Positions 33,941-42,436 of a DNA stretch of 64,000 nucleotides are shown piece by piece. The notes under the pieces are model-generated. The model worked only from the letters and a program-made list of their open reading frames with translations. It did not search any database and was not told the DNA's origin. A program made the translations under genes and the position numbers. Position 1 is the stretch's first letter; each line of letters opens with the position of its first letter. The stretch covers positions 4,588,001 to 4,652,000 of the forward strand of contig NZ_LT629772.1 of the NCBI RefSeq assembly GCF_900105385.1. The letters run 5' to 3'. The stretch comes from Microlunatus soli (GTDB lineage Bacteria; Actinomycetota; Actinomycetes; Propionibacteriales; Propionibacteriaceae).

Positions 33941-33994
33941 TTGTCATACAAGTAGGCAAGCGCTATTGACAATCAAATAGTCCAATGGAACGAT
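33941..33994 (+). promoter_or_regulatory. FadR-type operator and promoter of the second ABC system
   Basis: TTGTCATACAA (33941-33951) fits TNGTNNNACNA exactly and is an almost perfect palindrome. Fifteen bases on, TTGACA (33966-33971) is a perfect -35 box; a weak AACGAT lies 17 bases beyond it (33989-33994). The binding-protein ATG is at 34046. Confidence 0.5.
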
Positions 33995-34045
33995 CTTCGA
34001 CGGGCACAGCGGTGCCCGGCCGCTCGTCAACGATGGGAGTTCGGC

Positions 34046-35374
34046 ATGAGTGGAGTGAGTCGAAGGGGCCTACTCAAACTGACCGCCGCCGGTGTCGCCG
34101 GCACAGCCTTGGGCGGTCTCGGACTGACCGGCTGCAGCGGTGTCGGAGGCTCGGTCGCAACGGGCGGCGGCAAGACGACACTGCGCTACGGCTTCTGGGG
34201 CAACAGCACCCGGCAGCAGCACTACACCAAGGCGCTCAAGGATTTCGGTCAGTCGCACAGCGACATCTCGGTGCAGACCGAGTTCGCCGAGTACGACGCC
34301 TTCCAGGAGCGGATGACCACCCAGATGGCCGCCAAGAGCGTCCCGGACGTTTTCTGGATCGCCTCGCCGCAGGTCCTGACCTACGCCAAGAACCACCTGT
34401 ACCACGATCTCTCCGGGCTCGACCAGCTCAAGCTGTCCGACTACAGCTCGGAGGAACTGGACAGTTTCAAGCTGGACGGCAAGCTGAACACCATCCCGTT
34501 CGGGATCTATGTGCCCGTGATGCGCTACAACGCGAGCTTTGCCGAGCAGGACGGCGTCACCATCCCCGAGGACGGCGACAAGGGCTACAGCTGGGACGGG
34601 TTCGCGGAGTTCCTGACCGACTACAGCAAGCACAACAAGCACGGTCGCAAGGGGCTGCCGTACGTGCCCGATGCAGACCTGCCGTTCGAGGGCTGGTTGC
34701 GTCAGCGCGGGGAGCAGCTCTGGACCGCCGATGGCCAGCCGGGCTTCAGTGCCGACGGGCTGGCGGCCTGGTTCGATTGGTGGCAGAAACTCCGCAAGTC
34801 CGACGCGGTGTTGACCCGCAGCGAGCAGGAGGGGATGGGGCCGGACTGGGAGATCTTCGGCAAGAAGGTGCTGGCCAACCTGGACAATTCCAACCACATC
34901 GTCGGCGAGGCGCCGGTCTTCCCGGAGAGCACCTTCAAGCTGCGGCACTTGCCCGCCGACGCCGATGCTGCCGACGGGTACCACTATTTCTACTACCCGC
35001 GGATGGCGTTGTACGCCGGCACCGACAAGGCCAAGATCGAGGCGGCGGCTACCTTGATCGACTACAACGTCAACCAGACGACGATGCTGAAGACCGTCGG
35101 ACTTGATCTTGGTGCGCCGCCCAACGCGCGGGTGGCCGAAGAGGCGAAAGCCTTTGCCAACAAGGACGAGCAGGAGATGCTCCGGGTCGTGGCGGAGGAC
35201 CGCGCGCAGAAACGCAACCCGCGGTACGAATCCCCGGCCGGCGCCAACAACTGGCGGACGATCATGACCCGGATCGCCGAGGCGATCGATCTGGGCAACA
35301 CCACCACGACCAAGGGTGCCCGGCAGATGATCAGCGAGATCAAGACTGCGATCGATCGGGCGAGCAATCAGTAG
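34046..35374 (+). CDS. Sugar ABC transporter substrate-binding lipoprotein (second system)
   Basis: 442 residues; GGGAG precedes the ATG. A twin-arginine signal (VSRRGLLKLTAAG) and lipobox (GLTGC) make it a Tat lipoprotein. The mature protein is a family 1 solute-binding protein: LRYGFWGNSTRQQHYTKALK, FQERMTTQMAAKSVPDVFWI, YNASFAEQDGVTIPEDGDKG, and SWDGFAEFLTDYSKH. Sequence differences from the first binding protein (20819-22135) suggest different ligands. Two permease genes follow directly. The context suggests import of a glycoside for the flanking GHL6-type and alpha-glucuronidase-like proteins. Confidence 0.92.
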   Translation: MSGVSRRGLLKLTAAGVAGTALGGLGLTGCSGVGGSVATGGGKTTLRYGFWGNSTRQQHYTKALKDFGQSHSDISVQTEFAEYDAFQERMTTQMAAKSVPDVFWIASPQVLTYAKNHLYHDLSGLDQLKLSDYSSEELDSFKLDGKLNTIPFGIYVPVMRYNASFAEQDGVTIPEDGDKGYSWDGFAEFLTDYSKHNKHGRKGLPYVPDADLPFEGWLRQRGEQLWTADGQPGFSADGLAAWFDWWQKLRKSDAVLTRSEQEGMGPDWEIFGKKVLANLDNSNHIVGEAPVFPESTFKLRHLPADADAADGYHYFYYPRMALYAGTDKAKIEAAATLIDYNVNQTTMLKTVGLDLGAPPNARVAEEAKAFANKDEQEMLRVVAEDRAQKRNPRYESPAGANNWRTIMTRIAEAIDLGNTTTTKGARQMISEIKTAIDRASNQ

Positions 35375-35408
35375 CCGGGTCGCCGAGCAGCGGGGAGGTG
35401 GCAGCCGG

Positions 35409-36314
35409 ATGGCAACGACCACCACGTCGCGCGGCGGCTACCTGCGACGCCAGGGCAAGGTGGCCCACGTCTTCCTGATCCCCTGGCTCGCCGGCCTTGC
35501 CCTGGTCACGGCGATCCCGCTGCTCGCCTCGCTCTACCTCGCCTTCACCAATTACAACGTGCTGTCCAGTCCGAAATTCATCGGGCTGGCCAACTTCACC
35601 CGGATGTTCCATGATCATCGGTTCTGGCAGTCGGTGAAGGTGACGTCGATCTACGTCGCGGTGTCGGTTCCGCTGCAGCTGGCCTTCGCGCTGCTGCTGG
35701 CCCTGATCCTGGATCGCGGGCTGCGCGGGCTGACGATCTACCGCAGCGCCTTCTACCTTCCGTCCCTGCTCGGTGGCAGTGTCGCCGTGGCGGTGCTGTG
35801 GCGGGAGGTCTTCGGCGACTCCGGCCTGATCAACGACCTGCTCGGACTCGTGGGCATCAACGGGACCAGCTGGCTGCAGAATCCGTCCACCGCGCTGATC
35901 ACGTTGATCATCCTGCACGTCTGGGCGTTCGGGTCACCGATGGTGATCTTCCTGGCCGGTCTGCGGCAGATTCCCGAGGACCTGTACGAGGCGGCCCGGA
36001 TGGACGGCGCCTCCAAGCTGCGACAGTTCCGCAACGTGACCCTGCCGCTGCTCACCCCGATCGTCTTCTTCAACCTGATCCTGCAGACGATCGGCGCCTT
36101 CCAGTCCTTCACCCAGGCCCATGTCGTCAGTGGCGGCACTGGCGGCCCGGTCGACTCCACCCTGTTCTACACGCTCTACATCTACCAACAGGGATTCGTC
36201 AGCTTCGACATGGGGTACGCCTCCGCGCTGGCCTGGGTCCTGTTGATCTTCATCGGGATCGTCACCGCTGTCCACTTCACGTTGTCCAAGTACTGGGTCT
36301 TCTACGGAGACTGA
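35409..36314 (+). CDS. Carbohydrate ABC transporter permease (MalF/UgpA type, second system)
   Basis: 301 residues with six predicted membrane helices and a strong GGGGAGGTGG ribosome site. The start KVAHVFLIPWLAGLALVTAI and the EAA motif EDLYEAARMDGASKLRQFRN followed by VTLPLLTPIVFF are typical. The C-terminus SKYWVFYGD matches the family. It lies 34 bp after the binding-protein gene and 2 bp before the second permease. It needs an external ATPase. Confidence 0.92.
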   Translation: MATTTTSRGGYLRRQGKVAHVFLIPWLAGLALVTAIPLLASLYLAFTNYNVLSSPKFIGLANFTRMFHDHRFWQSVKVTSIYVAVSVPLQLAFALLLALILDRGLRGLTIYRSAFYLPSLLGGSVAVAVLWREVFGDSGLINDLLGLVGINGTSWLQNPSTALITLIILHVWAFGSPMVIFLAGLRQIPEDLYEAARMDGASKLRQFRNVTLPLLTPIVFFNLILQTIGAFQSFTQAHVVSGGTGGPVDSTLFYTLYIYQQGFVSFDMGYASALAWVLLIFIGIVTAVHFTLSKYWVFYGD

Positions 36315-36316
36315 TC

Positions 36317-37216
36317 ATGGTCGATCAACTTGTCCGCCCCGAGGCCGTCGTCCGGGCCCACCCGACGACGCCGTCCCGCTCGCGCCGCCGCGCTCGCCTG
36401 CGCGCGGTCGGCCAACACAGCGGGCTGATCATCTTCGCGCTGATCATGATCTACCCGTTGCTCTGGATGCTGGTCAGTTCGTTCAAGCCGGACAATCAGA
36501 TCCTCGCCGATCCGAGCCCGATTCCGCGCGAGTTCACGCTGGAGAACTTCATCCAGGGCTGGAACGTCCTCGGTCAGCCGTTCATCGTCTTCTTCATCAA
36601 CTCCCTGATCGTCACCGTCGGAGCGATCCTGGGCAACCTGTTCTCCTGCTCGCTGACTGCGTACGCGCTGGCTCGGTTGGAGTTCCGGATGCGCAAGATC
36701 TATGTCGGGATCGTCCTGGTGACGGTGATGCTGCCGATCCACGTACTGGTGATCCCGCAGTACATCTTCTTCTCCCAGCTGCATCTGGTGAACACCTACT
36801 TCCCGCTGGTGGTCCCGAAAGTCCTGGGCACGGACTCGTTCTTCGTGTTCCTGATGATCCAGTTCATCCGCGGTATCCCGCGCGAGTTGGATCAGGCGGC
36901 GATGATCGACGGCTCCGGCCCGTTCCGGACGTTCCTCTACGTGATCCTGCCGTTGATGCGCCCCGCACTGCTGACCACGACGATCTTCACCTTCATCTGG
37001 ACCTGGAACGACTTCTTCGTGCCGCTGATCTACCTCACCTCGTCGCAGTCGTTCACGGTGCCGGTCGCGCTGAACTCGATGGTCGATTCCCAGTCCCAGG
37101 GTGGCACCGGGATGCTGCTGGCGATGTCGGTCGTCTCGTTGGTGCCGATCATGCTGTTCTTCGTCTTCGCCCAGCGGCATCTGATCCGTGGCATCGCCAC
37201 CACCGGACTCAAATGA
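36317..37216 (+). CDS. Carbohydrate ABC transporter permease (MalG/UgpE type, second system)
   Basis: 299 residues from the ATG at 36317, two bases after the previous stop. It has an Arg-rich N-terminus, six membrane segments (IIFALIMIYPLLWMLVSSFK first), the EAA loop IPRELDQAAMIDGSGPFRTF followed by LYVILPLMRPALL, and the usual C-terminal HLIRGIATTGLK. It completes the second importer. Again no ATPase gene follows; the next gene encodes an alpha-glucuronidase-like protein. Confidence 0.92.
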   Translation: MVDQLVRPEAVVRAHPTTPSRSRRRARLRAVGQHSGLIIFALIMIYPLLWMLVSSFKPDNQILADPSPIPREFTLENFIQGWNVLGQPFIVFFINSLIVTVGAILGNLFSCSLTAYALARLEFRMRKIYVGIVLVTVMLPIHVLVIPQYIFFSQLHLVNTYFPLVVPKVLGTDSFFVFLMIQFIRGIPRELDQAAMIDGSGPFRTFLYVILPLMRPALLTTTIFTFIWTWNDFFVPLIYLTSSQSFTVPVALNSMVDSQSQGGTGMLLAMSVVSLVPIMLFFVFAQRHLIRGIATTGLK

Positions 37217-37241
37217 TCACTACCAGGATTGCCTTCCGATA

Positions 37242-39359
37242 ATGTCGGAGTCGATGTACGACACAGTGCAGTTCGATGCCGTGACCGATGAACCGGCGAT
37301 CGCGTTCGCCACCGACCGGTTACGGGATGCGACAATCCGGTCCGGACTCGGCTGGGGGACTGGTGGCCGGCAGCCCTATCGGGTCGGTCTCACCGTTGAG
37401 GCCGACGCCGACGCCGATCGGCAGGGTTATCGGATCGACCGCACGGAGGGCGGTTGCACGGTGATCGCGGGCGGCCGGGCCGGAGCCCTCTACGGGTTGC
37501 TCCGCATCGCCGAGACGGTGCGGGCGGACGGACCTGCGGCGATCGCCGACGAGCAGAAGACGCCGTATCTGCCGTACCGCGGGATCAAGTTCAATGCACC
37601 GCTGGATGCACGGACCCCGGGCTACAGCGACGACGGCGACTCCGCGGCCGCTGCGGTCAGCGACCTGTGGTCCTTCGACTTCTGGCGATCACTGCTGGAC
37701 CGGATGGCGACCGAACGGTACAACCTCCTGTCCTTGTGGAATCTGCATCCCTTCCCGTCGATGGTACGGGTGCCGGAGTACCCGGACGTCGCGCTCGACG
37801 ACGTGATGGTGTCCGATGTCCGTCCGGTCGCCCACACCACCGGTGTCGGCATGGTCGACAAGCGGACCCGGGAGAGTCTGCGCACGGTCGCCACGATCGG
37901 CATCGACGACAAGATCGACTTCTGGCGGCGGGTGATGGCCCACGCCCACGATCGCTGCATCGAGATCATGATCTTCACCTGGAACGTGTTCAGCTACGGC
38001 ACCGACCACACTTCGTACGGGATCGACGACCGGATGGACAATCCGGTCACGATCGACTACACCCGGGCCAGCGTCCGCGCACTGTTGCGGACCTATCCAC
38101 TGTTGGCCGGGATCGGTATCACCGCCGGCGAACACATGGACCGCTCCGAGCATGGTGCACGCCGCAACCAGGCGTGGCTCCGGTCGACCTACGGCGCGGC
38201 GCTGCAGGACATCGCCGCCGAGCAACCCGATCGTCGGTTGCGGCTGATCCACCGCAGCCATTGGTCCGACCTGCAGGAGGTCTCGTCGGTCTTCGACGAT
38301 GTCGGGTTGCCCGCCGAGTTCAGCTACAAGTACTCCTCGGCCCACCTGCACACGACGACCGAACCGCCGTACATCCACCGGGACGGATTCCTTGATCAAC
38401 TACCGGCCGGGGCGCGGTTCTGGCTGACCGTCCGCGACGACGACTACTACCTGCTTCGGCCCGGTGATCCGGCATTCGTCCGGGATTATCTGCGGCGGCT
38501 GCCGTCCCACGCCCGGCTGAACGGCTTCTACCTCGGTCCGGACGGTTACACCATCGGCCGTGAGCAGCTGCGGCTGGCCCCGACCGATGACCGCGAGCTG
38601 GTGTTCGACCGGCAGTGGTATCTGTTCGCCATGTTCGGCCAGCTCGGATTCGATCCGCACCTGACCGACGGCTATTTCCGAGACCGGCTGCGGGTGCGTT
38701 ATCCGGCAGCGGACCCGGCCACACTGGACGACGCCTGGCGAGCGGCGTCGATGATCATCCCGGCCGTCAACACATTCCACTTCGAGGGCAACAAGTTCGA
38801 CCTCGACTGGTATCCGGAAGCCTGTCTCAGCCATCCGCGACAACGCCACGGATTCCATACCGTGCATGATTTCATTGCCGCTACGCCGCTACCGGGCAGT
38901 GGCCTGCTCGGCATCGTCGAGGACTGTCGGACCGGCGGCGCCGACGGGATCCGACCCGGTGAGGTGGCCGACCGGCTGGACCGAGCGGCGACCTCGGCCA
39001 CCGCTGCTGCCGAACGACTTCGCGCCGCGGCCGATCCCGAGCTGATCGAGTTGCTGGACGACATCGTCGACCTGGCCGAACTCGGCTGCTACTACGCCGA
39101 CAAGATCCGCGGAGCCGCGGCAACCCATCGGGTGATCGCCGGAACGGCGTTGGACGAGGACGCTCGGCAGCAGGCCGTCACGCATCTGGAGAATGCGTCC
39201 GACCACTGGGCCCGCTACGCCGGTCGCGTGCACCGGCGGTATCGACCGCAACGGTTGAGCCGACTGGGCGGCCGGATGGTGGATCTCCGCGACCTCCAGC
39301 ACGACGTCGACTACGACATCACCCTGGCACGTGCGGTGGGTTACGACGAGCACCGGTGA
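37242..39359 (+). CDS. Alpha-glucuronidase-like (GH67N-type) intracellular glycosidase
   Basis: About 705 residues; start at 37242 (ATG at 37254 also possible), no strong ribosome site. The N-terminal domain (GYRIDRTEGGCTVIAGGRAG, then ALYGLLRIAETV) is the alpha/beta domain seen before the barrel in GH67, GH115 and GH20 enzymes. It is followed by PYLPYRGIKFNAPLDARTPG. The barrel region contains YNLLSLWNLHPFPSMVRVPE, EIMIFTWNVFSYGTD, LLAGIGITAGEHMDRSEHGA and WLTVRDDDYYLL. The Glu in ITAGEHM is a candidate acid. No signal peptide, so it acts on imported substrate. It is the last gene of the second transport operon. The assignment rests on domain order; uronic acid specificity is unproven. Confidence 0.6.
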   Translation: MSESMYDTVQFDAVTDEPAIAFATDRLRDATIRSGLGWGTGGRQPYRVGLTVEADADADRQGYRIDRTEGGCTVIAGGRAGALYGLLRIAETVRADGPAAIADEQKTPYLPYRGIKFNAPLDARTPGYSDDGDSAAAAVSDLWSFDFWRSLLDRMATERYNLLSLWNLHPFPSMVRVPEYPDVALDDVMVSDVRPVAHTTGVGMVDKRTRESLRTVATIGIDDKIDFWRRVMAHAHDRCIEIMIFTWNVFSYGTDHTSYGIDDRMDNPVTIDYTRASVRALLRTYPLLAGIGITAGEHMDRSEHGARRNQAWLRSTYGAALQDIAAEQPDRRLRLIHRSHWSDLQEVSSVFDDVGLPAEFSYKYSSAHLHTTTEPPYIHRDGFLDQLPAGARFWLTVRDDDYYLLRPGDPAFVRDYLRRLPSHARLNGFYLGPDGYTIGREQLRLAPTDDRELVFDRQWYLFAMFGQLGFDPHLTDGYFRDRLRVRYPAADPATLDDAWRAASMIIPAVNTFHFEGNKFDLDWYPEACLSHPRQRHGFHTVHDFIAATPLPGSGLLGIVEDCRTGGADGIRPGEVADRLDRAATSATAAAERLRAAADPELIELLDDIVDLAELGCYYADKIRGAAATHRVIAGTALDEDARQQAVTHLENASDHWARYAGRVHRRYRPQRLSRLGGRMVDLRDLQHDVDYDITLARAVGYDEHR

Positions 39360-39489
39360 TGCCGGTCCTCGGTCGGTCGGGCTGCTCAGACCTGTCGGTG
39401 CTTCTCTCCCGCGGGCCGTTCGGCGTCCGCCGTCGCCAACGACGGCAAGCCGCCCGGTTCGGTGGCAACGGGGACGCCTCGAGGTGGAC

Positions 39490-39600
39490 CTACTTGCCGC
39501 CACGCAACGCCGAGGCCATGCCCGCGATCAGGCAGGCGACGATCGCGAAGATGAACGCCACTCCCAGGCCTGCGGGGATCGGCCGTGGACGGCCTGATGC
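39490..39600 (-). pseudogene. Remnant of an MFS transporter C-terminus
   Basis: On the minus strand a 36-codon open stretch bounded by stops reads GLGVAFIFAIVACLIAGMAS and then ends ALRGGK. This looks like the last transmembrane helix and tail of an MFS drug-efflux permease. Nothing upstream continues it in any frame. It sits in the 400-bp gap between the alpha-glucuronidase-like gene and glcF, where I find no other gene. It may be the scar of a deleted transporter, or chance. Confidence 0.35.
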
Positions 39601-39761
39601 TCAGCGTGGTCACAGACGGACCGGTGCGTGGATCGGGTCTGCCGTCCCGACGCGCATCTCGAAATCTGCGGCCGTCCAGCCTCGAGTTGCATCTGGGGTC
39701 GGCAATCCGGCGGGATCATTCACCGCAGAGCGGATGAGGTAGCCAGGGCGTGGCGATCGAC

Positions 39762-41147
39762 TCAGCGCGGGCCGGACAGACCCGGTCCGGCGGGCCCGAC
39801 GGTCGGCGGCTGAACGCCACGGATCGAGAAGTCGATCAGCTGGATCGGGTGGTAGAGCGGGACATCGGCGTCACCCTCGGCCAGGTAGCGGCGAATCTGC
39901 AGCAGGCAGCCCGCATTGCCGGTCGCGATCAGCTCGGGTTCGGTGGAGAGGATGTTGCGGACCTTGCGGCGGCCGAGTTGCTCGGCGGGTTCGGGGTTGG
40001 TCAGGTTGTAGGTGCCGGCTGAACCGCAGCAGGTCTCGGATTCCGGGATGTCGGAGATGGCGATGCCGGGAATCGCCTGCAGAGCAGCGCGTGGTTGGGA
40101 CCTGACCTGCTGGCCGTGCGCGAGATGGCACGCATCGTGGTAGGCAACCGTTGCCTGAATCGGATGCCGTCGGGCAACCGGTCCGAGCTCATCGAGGAGT
40201 TCGGAGATGTCGCGGCACCTGGCTGCAAATGCGGCGGCTCGGTCGGCGTAGTGAGGATCGTCGCGTAGCAGCCGGCCGTAGCCCTTCATGTTGGCGCCGC
40301 AGCCGGCGACATTGGTGACGATGGTGTCCAGGTCGAGCGGTTCGAAGGCGTCGATCAGTCGTCTGGCCTGGTCGGCTGCCGATTCGTCGCGGCCGACGTG
40401 CTCGGACAGCGCCCCGCAGCATCCCTGCGCGGCGGGAGAGAAGACCTCGCAGCCTTCCGCGGCCAGCACCCGAACTGTCGCTTGGTTCACGTCGTGGAAG
40501 AACACCCGTTGTGCACAGCCGGTGAGCATTCCGACTCGGCGACGGGTTGGGCCGATCGCGGCAGTGTGTTCGGGGAGCCGGGCAGCGATGTCGCTGATCC
40601 GGACCGGTGGCAGCAGCGCTTCCATCGCCCGCAGCTTCTTGGGCAGTCGGGTCAGCAGTCCGCTGCGGAGCAGCAGCGGGCGGAGGATGCGCTGATAGCC
40701 GGCTCCGAGCGCGGCCGCCACCCGGAGCCGATCCGGGTGCGGGAACAGGGCGAAGATCAGCGCGCGCCAGAGACGGTCGCCCGGCGAACGCTTGCGGTGG
40801 CGTTCGATCTGCGGGCGAACGTCGTTGAGCAACTTGTCGTACTGCACACCGCTGGGGCAGGCAGTCGTGCAGGCCAGGCAGCCGAGGCAGTTGTCGAAGG
40901 ACTGGACGAACGCGTCATCAAGGTGGACCGCACCCTCTCGGCCCGCCTTCATCAGATCGATCCGACCCCGCGGCGAATCGATCTCGTTGCCCCACAACTG
41001 GTAGGTCGGACAGGCCGGCAGGCAGAACCCGCAATGGACACAGTCGGCGATCAGATCCTTCTCCGGCGGATGATGATCATCGAAGATGCTCTTCGGGGAC
41101 CGGTCCAGGATCGTCTCGCTGGCGAACACTTCGGAGGGGTCGGTCAT
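39762..41147 (-). CDS. glcF: Glycolate oxidase iron-sulfur subunit
   Basis: 461 residues. Two 4Fe-4S clusters are predicted from CVHCGFCLPACPTYQ and CLGCLACTTACPSG in the first 120 residues. Two CCG domains follow (GCCGALSEHVG and CCGSAGTYNL, with GCGANMKGYG and HDACHLAHGQ). This is the GlcF layout. It carries electrons from the flavin subunits GlcD/GlcE to the quinone pool. It is the last gene of glcDEF, 30 bp after glcE, with AGAGGA upstream. Confidence 0.92.
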   Translation of the reverse strand: MTDPSEVFASETILDRSPKSIFDDHHPPEKDLIADCVHCGFCLPACPTYQLWGNEIDSPRGRIDLMKAGREGAVHLDDAFVQSFDNCLGCLACTTACPSGVQYDKLLNDVRPQIERHRKRSPGDRLWRALIFALFPHPDRLRVAAALGAGYQRILRPLLLRSGLLTRLPKKLRAMEALLPPVRISDIAARLPEHTAAIGPTRRRVGMLTGCAQRVFFHDVNQATVRVLAAEGCEVFSPAAQGCCGALSEHVGRDESAADQARRLIDAFEPLDLDTIVTNVAGCGANMKGYGRLLRDDPHYADRAAAFAARCRDISELLDELGPVARRHPIQATVAYHDACHLAHGQQVRSQPRAALQAIPGIAISDIPESETCCGSAGTYNLTNPEPAEQLGRRKVRNILSTEPELIATGNAGCLLQIRRYLAEGDADVPLYHPIQLIDFSIRGVQPPTVGPAGPGLSGPR

Positions 41148-41177
41148 GGAGGGAGTCCTCTGTCGGGATGGTGGTCG

Positions 41178-42431
41178 TCAGAACCAGGGAGCGAACCGAC
41201 CGGGCGCCAGCCGGTGTCCCGGGTCGAAATGATCCTTCACGGCGCGCTGCAGTCCGGCGGTCGGCGGAGGGTCGGGCATCGGCGCGGATGTACCGCGGAG
41301 CTGATCGACGTCACGGTCGCGGTCACGGAGCGTGAGGGTGCCGCCGAGCTGCCGTTGGAGGACGGCGCCGAGGTCGTCGATGAGTGCCGCCAGGCTCGCC
41401 ACCGGTCCTGTCAGTCGTACGGTGTGCAACCCGATTCCGGTACTGCTGGTGAGTTCGAAGCGCACCTGATGGCGACTTCCGAGTGTGTCGAGTTGCTCGA
41501 CCACCAGGGGCAACTGGTCGGGGAGCGTGCCAAGACGGACGGTCGCCGCACCGTCCGCTGCCGGATGGCATCTGCCGCCGCCGGTTGTGGTCTCGGCGGC
41601 GCGTCTCCACTGTTCGACAGCATCGTCGACGGTGAGGATCTGAAGGTCGACTGCGTTCACCTCGCGGAGCTGCTGAAGGACAACGGCTGCGGCCGGTTCG
41701 ATGCTGCGCTGGGTGCCATCCAACCGGACCAGCAGGACGCCGGGCCCACTGCCGGCTCCGTACCACTCGGTGGCGCTGGGCTCCACCCCCGACCCGATGA
41801 CCGCCAGAGTCGCCCAGACGGCGGCGACCGCGGACAGTCGGCAACTGATCGTCCGAGTCGCCTCCGGCACCGGCTGCAGCCGAAGGACGACCTCGCCGAT
41901 CAGAGCGAGCGTTCCGAGTGACCCGTGCATCAATTTGGTCAGGTCGTATCCGGCGACATTCTTGATCACGTGACCGCCGGCGTGCGCGACAACGCCGTCT
42001 GCCAGAACCACGGTGCAGCCGATCGCGAGATCGCGCAGCGTCCCGTACCGCAAACGACACGGTCCGGCATCGCCGGTTGCCAGGAGCCCGCCGACGGTAG
42101 CGCCCGCAGCCTCTGTCGGCGGATCGATGGCCAGCCATTGACCGTGCTCGGCGAGAACACCTTGCAGGGTGTTCAAGGGCGTTCCGGCCTGCACCGCGAC
42201 CGTCATATCACTCGGCCGGTAGTCGATGATCTGATCCAGTCGACTGGTGTCGAGCTCAACCATCGGGGCGGTGACGGGGCCGCCCCATCCGAGTTTGGTG
42301 CCGGCACCGGTGATCAGCACGCCGCGGCGGTCACCGGCACCGGCGCGCAGATATCGGGCGGCAGCCTCGACCGTATCGGGACGTTGCCGTTCCGCGGCCG
42401 GCGGCCGGCCGGGGCTGGTGGCTGTCGTCAT
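41178..42431 (-). CDS. glcE: Glycolate oxidase FAD-binding subunit
   Basis: 417 residues with a PCMH-type FAD-binding domain: GVLITGAGTKLGWGGPV, ITDY-like IIDYRPSDMTVAVQAGTPLN, LAIDPPTEAAGATVGGLLAT, and GHVIKNVAGYDLTKLMHGSL followed by GTLALIGEVVLRL. The C-terminal part is a short oxidase domain ending PGRFAPWF. This is the smaller flavin subunit of the three-part glycolate oxidase. The start at 42431 lies 5 bp after the glcD stop. Confidence 0.92.
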   Translation of the reverse strand: MTTATSPGRPPAAERQRPDTVEAAARYLRAGAGDRRGVLITGAGTKLGWGGPVTAPMVELDTSRLDQIIDYRPSDMTVAVQAGTPLNTLQGVLAEHGQWLAIDPPTEAAGATVGGLLATGDAGPCRLRYGTLRDLAIGCTVVLADGVVAHAGGHVIKNVAGYDLTKLMHGSLGTLALIGEVVLRLQPVPEATRTISCRLSAVAAVWATLAVIGSGVEPSATEWYGAGSGPGVLLVRLDGTQRSIEPAAAVVLQQLREVNAVDLQILTVDDAVEQWRRAAETTTGGGRCHPAADGAATVRLGTLPDQLPLVVEQLDTLGSRHQVRFELTSSTGIGLHTVRLTGPVASLAALIDDLGAVLQRQLGGTLTLRDRDRDVDQLRGTSAPMPDPPPTAGLQRAVKDHFDPGHRLAPGRFAPWF

Positions 42432-42436
42432 CGGCT

